NCBI GenBank assembly: GCA_016928995.1
Contig: JAFGJS010000100.1
Coordinates: 1-16,496 of the forward strand
Length of the DNA: 16,496 nucleotides
DNA from: Candidatus Sumerlaeota bacterium
Lineage (GTDB): Bacteria; Sumerlaeota; Sumerlaeia; JAFGJS01
Direction: 5' to 3'
The number at the start of each line of letters is the position of its first letter. The stretch's first letter is position 1. Position numbers and translations under genes: made by a program. Below are positions 1 to 6,887 of this stretch, piece by piece. The notes under the pieces were generated by a model. It was not told where the DNA came from and ran no database searches. It worked only from the letters and a program-made list of their open reading frames with translations.

Positions 1-17
1 AAAACCCAGGCTGGCGG

Positions 18-38
18 GATTTTTGCTCTGCAAAAATC
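18..38. repeat. Perfect 9-bp A/T-rich hairpin with 3-base loop
   Basis: Arms GATTTTTGC and GCAAAAATC are exact reverse complements separated by TCT. The stem is A/T-rich and no separate U-tract follows, so it would be a poor intrinsic terminator. It could be the 3' stem-loop of a gene outside the window or a protein-binding palindrome upstream of tatA. Its function cannot be told from sequence. Confidence 0.5.
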
Positions 39-65
39 ATGACAGCCGTCAAATGCAGGATAACG

Positions 66-90
66 GTAGCTTAAGAGAGTTGCGCCCATC
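66..90 (+). repeat. 25-base motif shared with the far end of the window (copy 1)
   Basis: The stretch contains AAGAGAGTTGCGCCC. A copy with one substitution and one inserted base lies on the minus strand at 16406-16431. This copy ends 78 bases before the tatA start, and the other ends 86 bases before the start of the small membrane-protein gene, in the same orientation relative to that gene. It may be a dispersed repeat or a shared upstream regulatory element. No consensus -10 sits at the right distance from its TTGCGC. Confidence 0.6.
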
Positions 91-168
91 AACAACAGGA
101 TTCGTTTCGGACCGCACGGCAAGACTCGTTTGATACACGCCGATGCGATTCGTTTAGAGGAAATAAGC

Positions 169-441
169 ATGTTCGGTCTCGGTTCGCTCGAAATCATCGT
201 TATTTTGGTAGTGGCGCTGCTCATTTTCGGTCCGAAAAGCTTGCCGAAAATCGGTCAGGCGCTAGGGCGCGGCATGCGTGAATTCAAAGATGCGGCGAAC
301 GGCATGATCAAGGCGATTGAGGACGATCCGGATTCCAAGGATGCCTCCGCGCAGAAACAGCACTCCGCGACATCTTACTCTTCCAAACCCAATGATGCAA
401 ATCAGACGGGCGACGCCTCCCCGGATCAAAAAAAAGTTTGA
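169..441 (+). CDS. tatA: Twin-arginine translocase pore subunit TatA/TatE family
   Basis: This 90-residue protein forms the oligomeric pore component of the Tat pathway, which exports folded (often cofactor-containing) proteins across the inner membrane. It shows the family layout: a short N-terminal transmembrane helix (about residues 4-20, IIVILVVALLIF), the hinge FGPKSLPKIG, an amphipathic helix (about 25-48, GQALGRGMREFKDA) and a hydrophilic, probably disordered tail. I chose ATG 169 because AGAGG at 156-160 lies about 8 bases upstream and the product then begins directly at the membrane helix. A longer TTG start at 130 would add 13 atypical residues. The stop is only 3 bases before tatC, so the two are surely co-transcribed. 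TatA and TatB are hard to separate by eye; with no second copy visible it may serve both roles. Confidence 0.92.
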   Translation: MFGLGSLEIIVILVVALLIFGPKSLPKIGQALGRGMREFKDAANGMIKAIEDDPDSKDASAQKQHSATSYSSKPNDANQTGDASPDQKKV

Positions 442-444
442 TCC

Positions 445-1350
445 ATGATTCAGCCATTTCGTTATCAGATGAGCGTTCTGGAGCACCTGGAGGAACTCCG
501 GGGGCGGCTGCTGATCGCTCTTATCTGGTTCGCCTTCGCCGCCGGGCTGGGCGGGTGGTATTTCAACGAACCCGTGCTGAGTTTCATCCAAACTCCGCTC
601 AAAACCGGTTTTTTTGATTTTGAGAAGATGCATGTGCTGGAATTCCAGGCCGGTCCAGACGGGACGTTGCGTTTGGCCGGAGCGTCTGGCGCCGTCGATC
701 TGGAGACGCTCAATAACAAGGTCTTTCAATTGCGGCTGCCCGATGGCCGGGTCGTGACAATCGGGACGGACAACAGCCGCACCCTCTTTTTTTCCAATCT
801 TTTCACCCCATTCTGGATTGTGGTGAAGGTCGCGCTGCTCATCGGTCTGTTTTTCTCACTCCCCATGTGGCTCTGGCAATTTTGGCTTTTTATCGCTCCG
901 GGCATGCGCCGCGCCGAACGCCGCGCCGCCAAGCGCATCATCCTGCCCTCTGTGCTGCTTTTTCCCACCGGAGCGCTTTTCGCCCAATACGTGCTGACTT
1001 TCGGCATCCGCATCCTGATGCGCTGGGGCGTCGCTGGCATGGAGCCCTGGCTTGATGTTTCGCAGTACCTCAGCCTTGTGCTGAACTTCATGCTGGTCTT
1101 CGGTTTGCTCTTTCAGACTCCGTTGATCATTATCTTTCTCGTTCTCACCGGCGTGGTCACCACGGCGTTCCTGCGCAAGATGCGAAAATACGCCTTTCTG
1201 CTGATTATCATTTTCTCCGCAATCCTCACGCCTCCGGATCCCTTCACCATGATCGGCATGGGCCTTCCGCTTTACATCCTGTATGAATCCTCAATCTGGA
1301 TTTGCTGGTTTATTGATCCCTCCAGCCGACGCTCCAGCGCACAAAGCTAA
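445..1350 (+). CDS. tatC: Twin-arginine translocase receptor subunit TatC
   Basis: TatC binds the twin-arginine signal peptide and recruits TatA. The protein has 301 residues, against about 258 in E. coli. Recognisable family segments are the N-terminal HLEELRGRLL with its conserved Glu, FWLFIAPGMRRAERR (the cytoplasmic loop with the signal-peptide-contacting Phe/Glu region), YLSLVLNFMLVFGLLFQTP, and LTPPDPFTM near the C terminus. Six membrane helices can be traced. Oddity: the first periplasmic region between PLKTG and TPFWIVVK is roughly 50 residues longer than in E. coli and reads as a small beta-rich insert (about residues 55-105). The Glu of E. coli TM4 (FEVP) is Gln here (FQTP). It sits 3 bases after tatA, in the same operon. 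Confidence 0.95.
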   Translation: MIQPFRYQMSVLEHLEELRGRLLIALIWFAFAAGLGGWYFNEPVLSFIQTPLKTGFFDFEKMHVLEFQAGPDGTLRLAGASGAVDLETLNNKVFQLRLPDGRVVTIGTDNSRTLFFSNLFTPFWIVVKVALLIGLFFSLPMWLWQFWLFIAPGMRRAERRAAKRIILPSVLLFPTGALFAQYVLTFGIRILMRWGVAGMEPWLDVSQYLSLVLNFMLVFGLLFQTPLIIIFLVLTGVVTTAFLRKMRKYAFLLIIIFSAILTPPDPFTMIGMGLPLYILYESSIWICWFIDPSSRRSSAQS

Positions 1351-1372
1351 GGCTGGATAGATATAAACAATG

Positions 1373-1398
1373 TTGTTTTTTTACTTGTGAGGCGGAGG
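1373..1398 (+). promoter_or_regulatory. Intergenic motif TTGTTTTTTTAC-N7-GCGGAGG (copy 1)
   Basis: This block recurs at 2215-2238 as TTGTTTTTTTAC-N5-GCGGAGG, so both intergenic regions around the response regulator carry it. In this copy the GCGGAGG part is an excellent ribosome-binding site 3 bases before ATG ATG at 1402, which opens a 7-codon reading frame (MMEYQLA) closed at 1425. No such ATG follows copy 2. The pairing could be chance given the T-run. The rest of 1351-1557 holds no other recognisable element and no good promoter for the response regulator. Confidence 0.3.
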
Positions 1399-1557
1399 CA
1401 TATGATGGAATATCAACTCGCGTAATAATCAGCGGATGGCGCAATGCGGCGGTTCAGGATCGAGCAAGGGCTGCGAAGCGTAGGGAAAATGGAGCGCTGA
1501 AGTATTAATGTAGCGGCATAAAACGGCAGGATACAAGCGCAGCGGATTGGTTTTTTA

Positions 1558-1983
1558 ATGGATGAGAAAGTTAAAAAATCCGGGGATGTTGAGAGTCAAA
1601 CCAAGCGGCGCGCCGTGATTGTGGACGATGACCCGGAAGTCGGACGCATTTTGCATCTATTGCTGAAGCCCCGCTTCGAGACGCACATCGCGCTGCGAGG
1701 AGACACGGGGCTTGAACTCATCCGGGAAATCAAGCCGCATTTGGCCGTGCTCGATCTGGTCCTGCCGTCCATCGACGGAATGACGTTATGCGAAATGATC
1801 AAGAGCGATGATGAATTGAAAGATACGCAGGTGTTGATCGTCACGGCGACTACCCGGCACAGCGATTTGCCGGACACTTTCTGGAAACTGGGCACCTCGG
1901 CGGACGGCTTTCTCAGCAAACCCTTTTTGCCGGAAGAGGTGCAAAAGACAATTATGCAGATGATACCGCAGATGAAATCCTGA
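1558..1983 (+). CDS. Stand-alone response-regulator receiver (CheY-like) protein
   Basis: A 141-residue single-domain receiver that accepts a phosphoryl group from a histidine kinase. The acidic pocket is VDDD at residues 22-25, the phospho-acceptor is Asp66 (LAVLDLVLPSIDG), the switch Thr is T96 (VLIVTAT) and the conserved Lys is K121 (LSKPF), so all catalytic residues are present. There is no output domain. The first 17 residues are a charged extension before the receiver fold. The start at ATG 1558 has only a weak upstream AGCGGA-type site. It lies between tatC and a very large hybrid kinase on the same strand, which suggests the same phosphorelay, though both intergenic gaps exceed 200 bases. 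As a CheY-type protein it may act by protein-protein contact. Confidence 0.9.
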   Translation: MDEKVKKSGDVESQTKRRAVIVDDDPEVGRILHLLLKPRFETHIALRGDTGLELIREIKPHLAVLDLVLPSIDGMTLCEMIKSDDELKDTQVLIVTATTRHSDLPDTFWKLGTSADGFLSKPFLPEEVQKTIMQMIPQMKS

Positions 1984-2100
1984 ATTCCTCCTCTTGTGCT
2001 GAAGATCAAATTCTCAAATGAATCATGATTCGTGCGAATTTTATTGCACTTACAAAACTGAGTCGAGCGATTCTTCCATGCTGGACAATTGAGTTCTTGA

Positions 2101-2129
2101 TTGACTGTGAGAACGAGGCGGTCTATTCT
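2101..2129 (+). promoter_or_regulatory. Candidate sigma-70-type promoter in the gene-free stretch before the hybrid kinase
   Basis: TTGACT (2101-2106), a 17-base spacer and TATTCT (2124-2129) make a plausible promoter upstream of the kinase. A perfect TATAAT also occurs at 2286-2291, closer to the start, but its only -35-like box (TTGAAC, 2257-2262) is 23 bases away. The whole stretch 1984-2341 holds no convincing gene; a 72-codon open frame at 2025-2243 has no ribosome-binding site and no family resemblance. Confidence 0.4.
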
Positions 2130-2214
2130 AAATCTGGCTGGAAGAGTGTTCTGCGTTATCGCCATCGCGCAGACTCATTCAAGGCGTCGGGATCGGCGGA
2201 GCGTAGCAACAGAT

Positions 2215-2238
2215 TTGTTTTTTTACATCAAGCGGAGG
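2215..2238 (+). promoter_or_regulatory. Intergenic motif TTGTTTTTTTAC-N5-GCGGAGG (copy 2)
   Basis: Second copy of the block at 1373-1398, with the same seven-T run and the same GCGGAGG but a spacer two bases shorter. It lies about 100 bases upstream of the kinase start. No ATG follows the GCGGAGG closely, which argues against its being just a ribosome-binding site. Confidence 0.3.
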
Positions 2239-2341
2239 ATTAAAGCATCGCATTTTTTGAACCGATAAGAGTTGAAAAGGATGGTTATAATCAACTGATC
2301 GTAACATTGATATGGGCGAATGGGAGGCAGGCGGCATTGGG

Positions 2342-5300
2342 ATGAAGCTATTATATAATATGATCATGCATCAACCCATTAATGCGAAAAAGGCCGGTTG
2401 GATTGCGGGTAGCGGTGTGCTCTTGATTTCGAGCGTTGTCTCGGGCGCGCTCGCGTTGTTCGCGCTATCCTCAGCGGCCGATGCTGCCGCAGCGGAATCC
2501 TTGCTGCGGCAAGCTGTGATTCCGTGCGTTCTGATCTCCCTGATCAGTTCTCTGACGGCGGGCGTGTTCGTTTTTTGGATCGTGCGGCGCGCTGTCGACC
2601 GTCCCCTGGAACGTCTGCAAGATTTGAGGGCGGACGACGAATCGCAAAGTCTTTTTAGCGCTTCGATCAATCCGGAATTGCGTCTTGAGTCGCTGGTTGA
2701 CCTGTTGATGATTCAGCAGTCGGCCTATCAATACAGCGAGGAGCGTTATCGCCATTTATTCGAAAATTCCTGTCGAGCAGCTTATGTGCTGGACGCCGGA
2801 TCGCTGAACATCATGGAAGCCAACCGGGAAGCTGAAAGCGCGACTGGTTTCCGGGCGCGGCAGTTCCAAGGGCATTTCGTCGAGGAATTTGTCGATCCCG
2901 CGGATCGGGAGCGTCTGAACCAATGGTTGAAGTGCGCCGATGGGACAGTCTCCAATGAGCTCCAACTGCGTCATTGCCATCGCTACAAGGAATTCATCCC
3001 CGTTCGCGCGCGCTACAGCCGCTTTCAGGATCATGAAAGCGAGCTGATTCTGCTGACGTTTGAAGATATGTCCGAATTGCGGCAGAAGGATCTGCAAATC
3101 AGCGAACATCTCGCTCAATTAGAACTGCTGGATCAACTCGGAGCGACAATCGTCTCCTCGCTCGATCTGCGGCGGATTTGCCGAAGCCTATATCGCACAA
3201 TCATGCAAATCGTTCCTTTGCACTGTTTCATGGTGGAGTTATACGAGCAGGATCGCGAAGAGATGACGCATGTGTTTTCTCTGGCTCGCCGCAACGACGC
3301 GACGAGTGTGTTGAATGAAACACAGCGCGCCCGGTTGTTGACCGATGATGATCACCGGGTGCTGGATCTGGATGAATGCGTGCTGATGGACCGCGTGGAC
3401 TGCGGAACAGTAAAACTCAATCAAGCTTTTTGCGCAAATTGCGCTCCGCTTCCCGGTCTGTTGCTGCCGCTGGTCGTCGGCACGAAGAAAATCGGCATCG
3501 TCAGTATTATTTCCAACGCATTAAAGAACCAATCGGACGCGCATTTACGCGTGCTCAAAGCCATGTGCCGCCAGGCGGCGCTGTCGATGGAGAATGCAAA
3601 ACTTTACCAGCAAAACAAGGACGCCGCGGAAAATCTGCATATCTTGCAGGAACTATCCGCGACGCTATACCGAGAACCGGATCCGCATGAATTGCTCAAC
3701 CGCCTTGTGCGCAGCGCCTGGAAGGCATTGCCGAACGCCGAAGCCGTCATGTTGCAGTTGGCGCATGAAAACAATGAGCATCTGGAAATCAGCGCGGCGT
3801 ATGGATTCAATTTTGATGAGGAAATCATTGGCGCTCAATTGGGTTTGCATGAAGGATTGGGCGCTCAGGCGATCAAAATGCGGCGTCCCATCGCGTTGCA
3901 GGGCGACCAAATCACCGAAGGGACGCTGCTCTCTCCCGCCAATCAACGATTATTGCGCCGGGGCGAAGACGGGATTGAACCTCGCGCCTCTCTGGCCGTG
4001 CCGGTCTTCAGCAGCAAGGGGCCGGTCGGGGCGATCCTGGCGCTGAATTATCAGAATGAAGACGCATTCAGCGCCGCGGACTTAGGCCTGATGCAGTCGC
4101 TGGCCAATGAGGGCGGCATCGCGATCGAGAATTTGCATTTAGTGCAGGAAATTCAGAAGTCGCAGCAGGATTACCGCACGCTGATTGAATACGCCCCGCT
4201 GGTGATTATCGGCACGGATCTTTCCGGCACGGTCAACATTTACAATCACGTGGCGTCTGAAACACTCGGCATTCCACAGACGGAGGCGCTGGGCCGGAAA
4301 TTCTATCGCTTGATTCAACCGACTCATGATCAGCGCCGGCTGGCGCGATTGCTGCGGCAATCCTTGAAATTCGGCCGGATCCTCAAGGATATTGAAGTTG
4401 AGATCGAATGCGCCGGAGAGACTCGCCAGCTCCGCTGTTCCAGCAGTTCTCTGTACAGCATCTCCGGCGAGCGCAGCGGCATGATGATCATCGGCGTGGA
4501 TGTCACGGAGACCAAGAAGTTGCAGATGCACTTGAACCATGCGCAAAAGATGGAAAGCATCGGCACGCTGGCGGGCGGTGTCGCGCACGACTTCAACAAT
4601 CTGCTGACGGGGGTGCTGGGGTATTCATCGTATTTGCTCAGCAAGTTGAATCCGGGCGACGAGCACTACAAGGAGATTTCCCAAATTGAACGTTCCGCCA
4701 CCAAGGCGGCGGCCTTGACGGCGCAATTGCTGGCCTTTGGCCGCAAGCGCGACATGAGCAGGAGCGCGATGCAGGTCAACAAGGCGATCGAAGAAACTGT
4801 CGCAATCTTTGCCCGCACCTTTCCCAAGTCGATCTCGATCGAAGTGGATCTCGACGCCGATTTGAATCCGATCTCGGCGGACATGGGGCAACTTCAGCAG
4901 GTGATTATGAATCTGGGGATCAACGCCCGCGACGCGATGAAGGAAGGCGGCGTCTTGCGCATGCGGACTCGCAACGTAACGCAATCCTCGAAAGAGCCTT
5001 ATGCGGACATGCTTCTACGCAAGCCGGGGCCGTATATCCTGCTGGAATTGAGCGACACCGGTCATGGCATGGACGAAGCGATCCAGCAACGCGTGTTCGA
5101 TCCGTTCTTCACCACCAAGCAGCCCGGAGAAGGCACCGGCCTTGGATTATCGATGGTATACAGCATCGTCAAGGAACATGGGGGCTTCATCTTCCTTGAA
5201 AGCAAGTCCGGCGTTGGAACCGCCTTCAAGGTTTATCTGCCGGCGCTGGATCGAGCAGCTGATACGGTGGGAGCCTGGCAGTCGGCAAAGATCATGACCA

Positions 5301-5758
5301 TCGAAACACCGGCGCCGAACGGTGACAATGGGGTTGAATCCATCCTCATCGTGGACGACGAAGAGATGATCATCGGCCTCGCCTGCAACGTGCTTCAGCG
5401 CGCGGGCTATCGCGTGTTGACAGCCTCAAACGGAGAAAAGGCGCTGGAGACTTTCGATCGCTGCCATAACGCGATCGACCTGGTGGTGCTTGATATGGTG
5501 ATGCCCGGCATGAGCGGCCGCGAAGTTTATCAGCATCTTCTTAAACGCAAATCGGGGGTTCGTGTGCTGTTTTCCAGCGGATACACGGCCGAGAACGTCG
5601 TGGATGATTTGATCAAGCACAACGACCTGGCCGGTTTCATCGCCAAGCCGTATCGCGTGGATCAGCTGTTAAGCGAAGTCCGGCGTCTGCTGGATCAAAA
5701 GGACGAGGATTCCGGCCGCCATCCCGCCGTTCAGGAACGTGAATCAGCCTCGTCATGA
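2342..5758 (+). CDS. Hybrid sensor histidine kinase (2 TM, PAS-GAF-GAF-PAS-HisKA-HATPase-REC)
   Basis: This 1138-residue kinase has two N-terminal membrane helices (about 14-35 and 58-81) with only a short extracytoplasmic loop, so sensing is probably by its cytoplasmic domains. In order: PAS (about 130-245), GAF (about 260-415), GAF (about 435-595), PAS (about 605-725), HisKA with the H-box at His749 (GGVAHDFNNLL), HATPase with the N-box Asn857 (NLGINARDAM), DTGHGM and GTGLGL at 931-936, then a C-terminal receiver with phospho-acceptor Asp1051 (VVLDMVMPGMSG) and a late Lys (IAKPY). No clear HAMP domain follows the second helix. The ATG at 2342 is preferred because AGGCGG lies 7 bases upstream; an in-frame ATG at 2312 would add 10 residues but has no ribosome-binding site. 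The internal receiver implies transfer onward to a histidine phosphotransfer protein or the adjacent receiver at 1558. The signal is unknown. Confidence 0.95.
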   Translation: MKLLYNMIMHQPINAKKAGWIAGSGVLLISSVVSGALALFALSSAADAAAAESLLRQAVIPCVLISLISSLTAGVFVFWIVRRAVDRPLERLQDLRADDESQSLFSASINPELRLESLVDLLMIQQSAYQYSEERYRHLFENSCRAAYVLDAGSLNIMEANREAESATGFRARQFQGHFVEEFVDPADRERLNQWLKCADGTVSNELQLRHCHRYKEFIPVRARYSRFQDHESELILLTFEDMSELRQKDLQISEHLAQLELLDQLGATIVSSLDLRRICRSLYRTIMQIVPLHCFMVELYEQDREEMTHVFSLARRNDATSVLNETQRARLLTDDDHRVLDLDECVLMDRVDCGTVKLNQAFCANCAPLPGLLLPLVVGTKKIGIVSIISNALKNQSDAHLRVLKAMCRQAALSMENAKLYQQNKDAAENLHILQELSATLYREPDPHELLNRLVRSAWKALPNAEAVMLQLAHENNEHLEISAAYGFNFDEEIIGAQLGLHEGLGAQAIKMRRPIALQGDQITEGTLLSPANQRLLRRGEDGIEPRASLAVPVFSSKGPVGAILALNYQNEDAFSAADLGLMQSLANEGGIAIENLHLVQEIQKSQQDYRTLIEYAPLVIIGTDLSGTVNIYNHVASETLGIPQTEALGRKFYRLIQPTHDQRRLARLLRQSLKFGRILKDIEVEIECAGETRQLRCSSSSLYSISGERSGMMIIGVDVTETKKLQMHLNHAQKMESIGTLAGGVAHDFNNLLTGVLGYSSYLLSKLNPGDEHYKEISQIERSATKAAALTAQLLAFGRKRDMSRSAMQVNKAIEETVAIFARTFPKSISIEVDLDADLNPISADMGQLQQVIMNLGINARDAMKEGGVLRMRTRNVTQSSKEPYADMLLRKPGPYILLELSDTGHGMDEAIQQRVFDPFFTTKQPGEGTGLGLSMVYSIVKEHGGFIFLESKSGVGTAFKVYLPALDRAADTVGAWQSAKIMTIETPAPNGDNGVESILIVDDEEMIIGLACNVLQRAGYRVLTASNGEKALETFDRCHNAIDLVVLDMVMPGMSGREVYQHLLKRKSGVRVLFSSGYTAENVVDDLIKHNDLAGFIAKPYRVDQLLSEVRRLLDQKDEDSGRHPAVQERESASS

Positions 5759-5763
5759 CACGT

Positions 5764-5811
5764 CGAGGCGACAGTCTTGGATTCTTGCTTGAGTATGTTA
5801 TAGTCGCCTCG
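5764..5811. repeat. Perfect 9-bp inverted repeat bracketing a promoter
   Basis: CGAGGCGAC (5764-5772) and GTCGCCTCG (5803-5811) are exact reverse complements 30 bases apart. The right arm begins inside the -10 box of the promoter at 5777-5804 and the left arm lies just upstream of its -35. A two-site operator is a natural reading. The alternative, a long-loop stem-loop ending the kinase transcript, is weaker because no T-run follows. Confidence 0.5.
5777..5804 (+). promoter_or_regulatory. Extended -10 promoter for the thioredoxin-like gene
   Basis: TTGGAT (5777-5782), a 16-base spacer and TATAGT (5799-5804), preceded by TG one base upstream (extended -10, TGTTATAGT). It would start transcription about 90 bases before the ATG at 5905, giving the thioredoxin-like gene its own transcript separate from the kinase. 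Confidence 0.6.
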
Positions 5812-5904
5812 CGTCGAACTCTGAAGCCGTAAGTTTTTGTGGATCTCACCGACCAATCTTCAACAATTCATTTTAATCCTGACCGAACAGAGGAGACGGC
5901 ATCC

Positions 5905-6537
5905 ATGAAACGGAGCCGCTGGCATGTTTTGATCTTCATTGTTATGCTGAGCCTGTCTTTCGCAGCTCAGGACGCGGAAATCCCGTCTGATGATCGGCCG
6001 GCAAGCGCAACGGCTACAGCGGCAAAATTCAACTTTCCGGCGCCGTATCAGATCCGCATCGCCGGACAGGAGGAGATCGAGCGGATGCTCAAAACCCACG
6101 GCGCGGACGTGCTGGTGGTCAATTTCTGGGCCACGTGGTGTCCGCCGTGTATCGAGGAATTGCCCTATTTCGTCGAAGCCGCGCGTGAATATGAAGACAA
6201 AGGCGTGCAGTTTGTGGGGCTTTCGGGCGATTTTCTGGATCAAGTTGAGCAGAAAACGCCGCCGTTTTTGAAGAAGCAAAAAATCTTCTATCCGAATCTG
6301 GCGCTCGACGTGATTCCCGCCAAGTTTATTCCATTCATCTCGGAGCATTGGGACGGCGTTTTTCCCGCGACGGTGCTCTACGACGCCCGCGGGCGAAAAA
6401 TCAGCGAGTATCTGAAAGCATTGACGAAGGACGAGCTGCGCCAGGCTGTGGACGAGGCGCTGAAATCCGTGAAAGGAGACGCGGATCAGCCCTCCGCCTC
6501 AACCGGAGCGGAGATTTCCCCGGTTGAGGAGCCCTGA
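5905..6537 (+). CDS. Exported TlpA/ResA-like thioredoxin-fold protein
   Basis: A 210-residue protein that probably reduces or oxidises disulfides outside the cytoplasm, for example in cytochrome c maturation or general thiol control. The N terminus is a signal peptide (MKRSRW, a hydrophobic core VLIFIVMLSLSF, then AAQ). There is no lipobox Cys, so a periplasmic or weakly anchored product is expected. The active site is WCPPC with Cys79 and Cys82 in NFWATWCPPCIEELP, typical of TlpA-type reductases, and FPATVLYD later supplies the cis-Pro loop. The C-terminal 25 residues are low-complexity and acidic. ATG 5905 is chosen because AGGAG at 5891-5895 lies 9 bases upstream and the product then begins at the signal peptide; a GTG at 5839 would bury the signal. 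No cytochrome or partner gene is adjacent. I see no obvious terminator after the stop. Confidence 0.88.
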   Translation: MKRSRWHVLIFIVMLSLSFAAQDAEIPSDDRPASATATAAKFNFPAPYQIRIAGQEEIERMLKTHGADVLVVNFWATWCPPCIEELPYFVEAAREYEDKGVQFVGLSGDFLDQVEQKTPPFLKKQKIFYPNLALDVIPAKFIPFISEHWDGVFPATVLYDARGRKISEYLKALTKDELRQAVDEALKSVKGDADQPSASTGAEISPVEEP

Positions 6538-6602
6538 GCGCCATCCTGCGAGATTCACAGTTTTTCAAATCGTTAAAAATAATTGGTGACGAATCTCCGC
6601 CC

Positions 6603-6630
6603 TTGACATACGATCATTTTGTCATACTAT
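6603..6630 (+). promoter_or_regulatory. Promoter with consensus -35 for the methyltransferase/ATP-grasp gene
   Basis: A perfect TTGACA (6603-6608), a 16-base spacer and TACTAT (6625-6630). Transcription from here would give an untranslated leader of about 250 bases before the ATG at 6888. Confidence 0.55.
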
Positions 6631-6887
6631 CGCGTTCGGATTTCAAATCAAGTTCAAGCGGCCCTCGTTCAGCGCGCGGTCCGACTGGCGATACGGTTGG
6701 GTGAAATGCGATGATTTTTTGGTACCCTTACCTTCGCGGCGTGATCCCCTCCTCGAATTTCTCAACCGGAGTTCATGCGTCCACCATCCCTGAACCGACC
6801 TTAAGCAGGATGCGAAACCCAATCAATTCTATCCTTAGTCGATGCTGTCCTTGCTGCGTATAAGCGGACAGCGTGGAGGACGATCTC
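6631..6887 (+). promoter_or_regulatory. Long 5' leader with a hairpin next to the ribosome-binding site
   Basis: This gene-free leader ends with GCTGTCC (6844-6850) and GGACAGC (6866-6872), a perfect 7-bp inverted repeat with a 15-base loop. Its right arm stops 3 bases before the ribosome-binding site GGAGGA (6876-6881). A stem so placed could modulate access to that site. I do not recognise any known riboswitch class here, including SAM or SAH types. Confidence 0.35.

Noticed and set aside
424-447. Eight-A tract at the end of tatA with tatC in the same frame two codons later, hinting at slippage or readthrough to a TatA-TatC fusion
   Set aside because: Slippage would leave the shared frame rather than join the genes, tatC has its own ATG, and nothing marks the TGA as a recoded stop. 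A normal operon junction is enough.
2025-2243. 72-codon open frame between the response regulator and the kinase
   Set aside because: No ribosome-binding site, no recognisable family, and the DNA carries promoter-like and repeated intergenic motifs.
6631-6887. SAM- or SAH-type riboswitch in the methyltransferase leader
   Set aside because: I looked for the conserved cores of these classes and saw none; only the terminal hairpin is supported.
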